Assembly: GCF_900163545.1 (NCBI RefSeq)
Contig: NZ_FUHW01000038.1
Coordinates: 1 to 64,000 of the forward strand
Reading direction: 5' to 3'
Length of the DNA stretch: 64,000 nucleotides
From: Arthrobacter rhombi
Lineage (GTDB): Bacteria; Actinomycetota; Actinomycetes; Actinomycetales; Micrococcaceae
Position numbers and translations under genes: made by a program. The notes below the pieces were generated by a model. It worked only from the letters and a program-made list of their open reading frames with translations, was not told the DNA's origin and searched no databases. Numbering within the stretch: the stretch's first letter is position 1; each line of letters opens with the position of its first letter. Positions 60,863-64,000 of the stretch are shown here, in pieces.

Positions 60863-62347
60863 GTGAGGCCCCGTCCACTCCGTGCCACCGCCGGCCTTTT
60901 GGCGACCCTGTTAGCCGCGGCAACCCTGCTGGTGGCGGCCCCCGCCGCTCAGGCAGACCAAATCCGTGACAGCGAATATTGGCTCAAGGACTATGGCATC
61001 AAGCAGGCGTGGAAGGTCTCCAAGGGGGAAGGAGTCACCGTTGCGGTCATTGACACCGGCATCGCCGACTCGCACCCCGACCTGAGCGGAACCGTCGTCG
61101 GTGGCAGTGACTTCTCACAGGCAGGGAACAAGGACGGAACCAAGCCCCTGGGCGCCTTGCCCGAGCACGGAACGCTCGTGGGAACCCTGCTGGCCGGACA
61201 CGGGAACAATGAAGAGGCCATCGCCAAGGCCACAGCGGAAGACGAAAAGCAGACCATTGCCTGGAAGCGTGCCGTCAAGGACGCGAAGAAGGACGACGAA
61301 GACCCGCCCAAGAAACCTGATCCGGTAAAAATCCCCAAATCCGGCCCCGGGCCGGACGGCGTCATCGGGGTCGCTCCCAAGGCCGAACTGCTCTCCGGTT
61401 CCCTGTGGTTGGGTTCGGAAAACCCCGGCGGGGTACCCATCAGCGAACAAGTCCCGCATGCGGTGAAATGGGCCGTCGACCAGGGGGCCGACGTGATCAA
61501 TATGTCGCTGGGATCCACGACGCCGAGTTGGCCCACCAGCTGGGATGAGGCCTTCAAGTACGCCGAGGAGCACGACGTCGTCATCGTCGCCGCCGCCGGG
61601 AACCGTGCCGGGGGAATGGAACAAGTCGGGGCCCCGGCGACCATCCCCGGAGTGTTGACCGTGGCCGGTGTCGATAAGAAGGGCAAGGCCAGTTGGGATT
61701 CCTCGACGCAAGGAATCAGCATCGGCGTTGCCGCCCCCGCGGACCCGCTGGTGGGTGGGCTGCCCGATGGTGGTTACGCCGACTGGTCAGGAACCTCGGG
61801 CGCGGCCCCGTTGGTTTCCGGTGTCGCCGCACTCATCCGCTCGAAGTACCCGGATATGAAGGCCCACGATGTCATCCAACGGATTTTAGCCACGGCGGAG
61901 GACGCCGGGAAACCAGGCGTGGACAACCTGTACGGCTACGGATTATTGGATGCCGAGGCGGCGCTGACTACCGATGTTCCCTCGGTGGATAAGAACCCCC
62001 TGGGGACGATCGCCGAATGGATCCATGTGCATCGGCGGGGCCAAGTCGTCCGTCCCACCCCCTCCAAGCCCAAGGCCAAACCCCAACAGGAATCCTCCGT
62101 TCCGCCGGTGGCCGCCCCCCAGGCCATCGCCCCGGAAGATCCTGCCGGCGCACTGCCGGCAGTATTGGTCATCGGTTTCGGCGCGCTGACACTGATCATC
62201 ATCGTGGGCGGGGGAGCGCACGTGGTCAACACCCGGCGCCGGAACCGGGCCACGTTGGCAGCGGAAGCAGGTACCGTGGCGGACGCCGAATGGACCGCTT
62301 CGGAAGCCGACCGGGACCCCTTCGACGATCTTCCGGAAAGTCGTTAG
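60863..62347 (+). CDS. Membrane-anchored S8 subtilisin-like protease with charged insert
   Basis: A 494-aa exported serine protease. A signal peptide ends near AQA-D (residues 29-32). The catalytic triad is Asp64 (VIDTGI), His102 (PEHGTLVGTLLAG) and Ser312 (SGTSGAAPLVSG), with oxyanion Asn247 (AAAGN). A Lys/Asp-rich segment (about 115-165) is inserted right after the catalytic His. The C-terminus has a Pro-rich linker, one transmembrane helix (about 430-450) and a short tail, the mycosin-like layout, but no ESX genes are nearby. GTG 60863 has AAGGAA 8 nt upstream. Substrate unknown. Confidence 0.9.
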   Translation: MRPRPLRATAGLLATLLAAATLLVAAPAAQADQIRDSEYWLKDYGIKQAWKVSKGEGVTVAVIDTGIADSHPDLSGTVVGGSDFSQAGNKDGTKPLGALPEHGTLVGTLLAGHGNNEEAIAKATAEDEKQTIAWKRAVKDAKKDDEDPPKKPDPVKIPKSGPGPDGVIGVAPKAELLSGSLWLGSENPGGVPISEQVPHAVKWAVDQGADVINMSLGSTTPSWPTSWDEAFKYAEEHDVVIVAAAGNRAGGMEQVGAPATIPGVLTVAGVDKKGKASWDSSTQGISIGVAAPADPLVGGLPDGGYADWSGTSGAAPLVSGVAALIRSKYPDMKAHDVIQRILATAEDAGKPGVDNLYGYGLLDAEAALTTDVPSVDKNPLGTIAEWIHVHRRGQVVRPTPSKPKAKPQQESSVPPVAAPQAIAPEDPAGALPAVLVIGFGALTLIIIVGGGAHVVNTRRRNRATLAAEAGTVADAEWTASEADRDPFDDLPESR

Positions 62348-62355
62348 TGAAGACT

Positions 62356-62383
62356 TTCACATAGCCGATGTTCGCGTTAGGAT
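62356..62383 (+). promoter_or_regulatory. Leaderless promoter of ndh
   Basis: TTCACA (62356-62361), a 16-nt spacer and TAGGAT (62378-62383) precede the ATG at 62390 by 6 nt, with no Shine-Dalgarno sequence. Confidence 0.5.
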
Positions 62384-62389
62384 GGGCCT

Positions 62390-63769
62390 ATGGCAAACAC
62401 TCCTGAACTTTCCGATCGCCCACGTATCCTCGTCGTTGGCGGTGGATACGTCGGCTTGTACGTCGCAATGAAGCTGCAGAATAAGGTCAAGGCCCACGGC
62501 GGCGTCGTCACGGTCGTTGATCCGCTGCCCTACATGACCTACCAGCCCTTCCTTCCCGAGGTCGCCGGTGGCAAAATCGAACCCCGCCACGTGACCGTCT
62601 CGCACCGCACCCACCTGGATAACGCGGAACTGATCACCGGACGAGTGAGCGCCGTGGATCACGCCAACCGCAAGGCAGTCGTCGTCCCGACCGACGGGGA
62701 GCCCTTCGAACTGGGCTACACCGACGTCGTCATGGCCGCCGGCTCCATCACCAAGACCTTCCCGATCCCCGGCCTCGCCGACGAGGGCATCGGACTCAAG
62801 TCCATCGAAGAGGCCGTTGCCCTGCGCAATAAGGTCCTCGAGCGGGTTGAGACCGCATCGATGATGAGCGATCCGGCAGCCCGGCGTCGTGCCCTGACCT
62901 TCGTGGTCGTCGGTGGCGGCTTCGCCGGCATCGAGACCATCACCGAACTCGAAGACCTGGTACGCGCCGCAGTGGCCAAGACCAGCCGTGTTGAGCAGGA
63001 CGAGATCCGCTTTGTCATGGTCGAAGCCATGGGCCGCATCATGCCCGAGGTCACCGAAGAGCAGGCCGTCTGGGTCGTGGAGCACATGCGCTCACGCGGC
63101 ATCGAGGTCCTGCTGAACACGTCGCTGGGCAAGGCCGAAAACGGCAAGCTTGAACTGACGAACATGCCGGAGAAGACCCCCGGCGAGACCTTCGAGACCG
63201 ACACCTTGGTCTGGACTGCCGGTGTGCAGGCCAACCCGATGGTCCACTCCACCGATTTCCCGATCGAACCGCGTGGCCGCGTGCGCGTCGGAACCGACCT
63301 GCGCATCACCGGCGACGACGGACCCATTGAGGGCGCCTGGGCCGCCGGCGATGTCGCCGCCGTTCCGGACGTCACCGGTGGCCTGCCCGACGGAACCTGC
63401 GTACCCAACGCGCAGCACGCCGTCCGCCAGGCCAAGCTGCTGGCCTCGAACATCTACGCCACCCGTTACGGAGTCGGCCAGGTGGGCGAGTACGAGCACA
63501 AGAACTTGGGCGCCGTCGCCGGATTCGGTACCGGCAAGGGCGTGGCCAAGGTCCTCGGCGTGCAGCTCAAGGGCCTGCCGGCCTGGGTTGCCCACCGTGG
63601 GTACCACGGCATGGCCATGCCGACGTTCGAGCGCAAGTTCCGCGTGGCCGGCGACTGGTTCGCCAACCTGCTGTTCAAGCGCGACATCACTCAGATCGCC
63701 GATCTGGAGACCCCGCGCCGCGGGTTCGTGGAGGCAGCCACCCCGAAGCCCAAGGCCGCAGCCAAGTAG
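62390..63769 (+). CDS. ndh: Type II NADH:quinone oxidoreductase (NDH-2)
   Basis: A 459-aa peripheral membrane flavoprotein passing electrons from NADH to menaquinone without proton pumping. The FAD motif VVGGGYVGLYVA is near residue 15 and the NADH motif VVVGGGFAGIETI near 173, with the FAD-binding WAAGDVAAVPD. The quinone-side C-terminal region (GMAMPTFERKFRVAGDWFANLLF) is amphipathic. Monocistronic with a leaderless-type promoter and a terminator after the stop. Its tail (PKPKAAAK) is short and basic. Confidence 0.94.
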   Translation: MANTPELSDRPRILVVGGGYVGLYVAMKLQNKVKAHGGVVTVVDPLPYMTYQPFLPEVAGGKIEPRHVTVSHRTHLDNAELITGRVSAVDHANRKAVVVPTDGEPFELGYTDVVMAAGSITKTFPIPGLADEGIGLKSIEEAVALRNKVLERVETASMMSDPAARRRALTFVVVGGGFAGIETITELEDLVRAAVAKTSRVEQDEIRFVMVEAMGRIMPEVTEEQAVWVVEHMRSRGIEVLLNTSLGKAENGKLELTNMPEKTPGETFETDTLVWTAGVQANPMVHSTDFPIEPRGRVRVGTDLRITGDDGPIEGAWAAGDVAAVPDVTGGLPDGTCVPNAQHAVRQAKLLASNIYATRYGVGQVGEYEHKNLGAVAGFGTGKGVAKVLGVQLKGLPAWVAHRGYHGMAMPTFERKFRVAGDWFANLLFKRDITQIADLETPRRGFVEAATPKPKAAAK

Positions 63770-63801
63770 TCTTCGGTACCGCCGAAACCCGTAGCAGCCA
63801 T

Positions 63802-63841
63802 GGCGCCGCGTCCACCCGGAATCCCGGGAGGACGCGGCGCC
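63802..63841 (+). terminator. Terminator after ndh
   Basis: Perfect 12-bp stem GGCGCCGCGTCC / GGACGCGGCGCC, with an inner CCCGG/CCGGG pairing in the loop, followed by GTGTTGTG. Confidence 0.8.
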
Positions 63842-63887
63842 GTGTTGTGATCGCGGGACGGCGCACTCTTGTAGGATTTATGGATGG

Positions 63888-63961
63888 GCCCCCATAGCCC
63901 AATTGGTAGAGGCGGGAGACTTAAAATCTCTGTGTTGTCGGTTCGAATCCGACTGGGGGTA
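63888..63961 (+). tRNA. tRNA with anticodon UAA (leucine), class-I shape
   Basis: A 74-nt cloverleaf. Acceptor GCCCCCA pairs with TGGGGGT (first pair G-U). The D arm has GGTAG. The anticodon stem GGAGA/TCTCT encloses CTTAAAA with anticodon TAA. The variable loop is only GTGTT, and the T arm GTCGG-TTCGAAT-CCGAC is intact. The discriminator is A, as in leucine tRNAs, and CCA is not encoded. Bacterial tRNA-Leu normally has a long variable arm, so amino acid identity rests on the anticodon. Downstream DNA (63962-64000) shows no further feature. Confidence 0.85.
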
Positions 63962-64000
63962 CTGATGCCGGCGCTGAAGAGGCGCTACCTCGGCTGTTGC

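Noticed and set aside
60863..62347. Part of a type VII (ESX) secretion locus
   Set aside because: The subtilase is mycosin-like, but neighbours are ppx, DUF501 and ndh, with no EccB, EccC or WXG100 genes.

Overview
The window is a contiguous stretch of high-GC chromosome from an actinobacterium, most likely a Micrococcales member close to Micrococcaceae (Arthrobacter-like). The basis is the GC-rich third codon positions, frequent GTG and TTG starts, a monomeric NADP isocitrate dehydrogenase, an sdhCDAB operon, and the order mazG-eno-FtsB/DivIC-DUF501-ppx-subtilase-NDH-2-tRNA near the right end, which I recall from Arthrobacter relatives but could not check. The content is almost entirely core metabolism and transport. 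I see no insertion sequence, prophage, CRISPR array, integrase or restriction cluster, and no gene-free stretch longer than about 300 bases.

Layout. 0.2-4.5 kb: an atypical NRAMP-like metal transporter, a DUF4303-type protein, purH, then a tandem pair of tiny membrane-protein genes whose first copy carries an in-frame TGA. 4.8-8.9 kb: a BadF-type sugar kinase, a small lipoprotein and icd. 9.0-14.2 kb: an oligopeptide/nickel-type ABC operon (binding protein, two permeases, one fused double ATPase). 14.4-20.8 kb: a BASS-family symporter convergent with a ChvE-GguAB-type sugar ABC operon headed by a ROK repressor whose frame has no stop of its own and runs into the ATPase gene. 20.9-25.0 kb: a GCS2-type ligase, a Gfo/Idh/MocA oxidoreductase, a gamma-carbonic-anhydrase-like protein and purU. 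25.1-29.3 kb: a divergent P1B-type metal ATPase, then a ZTP riboswitch controlling a glyA-folD one-carbon operon. 29.5-35.9 kb: a coiled-coil membrane protein, a fatty acid desaturase, an ABC-2 exporter (ATPase plus two permeases), a VOC protein and an NAD-dependent reductase. 36.0-40.2 kb: a small membrane protein, exonuclease III, trpS, a 2'-5' RNA ligase-like protein and a YihY/BrkB protein, closed by a perfect 21-bp terminator shared with the opposing sdhCDAB operon (40.3-43.7 kb). 44.0-46.4 kb: manC and an M20 amidohydrolase. 46.6-56.0 kb: a nucleoside uptake and salvage block (BMP lipoprotein, ATPase, two permeases, cdd, deoA, a DedA protein, add). 56.0-64.0 kb: mazG, eno, an FtsB/DivIC-like protein, a DUF501 protein, ppx, a membrane-anchored subtilase, NDH-2 and a tRNA with anticodon UAA.

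The genes fit a few functional themes. purH, purU, glyA, folD and the ZTP riboswitch tie purine synthesis to the folate one-carbon pool. The BMP transporter with cdd, deoA and add imports and dismantles nucleosides. icd, sdhCDAB, eno and ndh are central carbon and respiration. Expression appears to rely partly on leaderless transcripts: many genes have a TAnnnT box 6-7 nt before the start codon and no Shine-Dalgarno sequence.

I found no obviously new multi-gene system. The most unusual items are the NRAMP-like protein lacking both metal-site motifs, the TGA-interrupted tandem micro-genes, the ROK frame overlapping the transporter ATPase by about 344 nt, the TPC-type metal ATPase with an HA in place of HP, the compact ZTP riboswitch packed against the upstream stop codon, and the class-I-shaped tRNA carrying a leucine anticodon.
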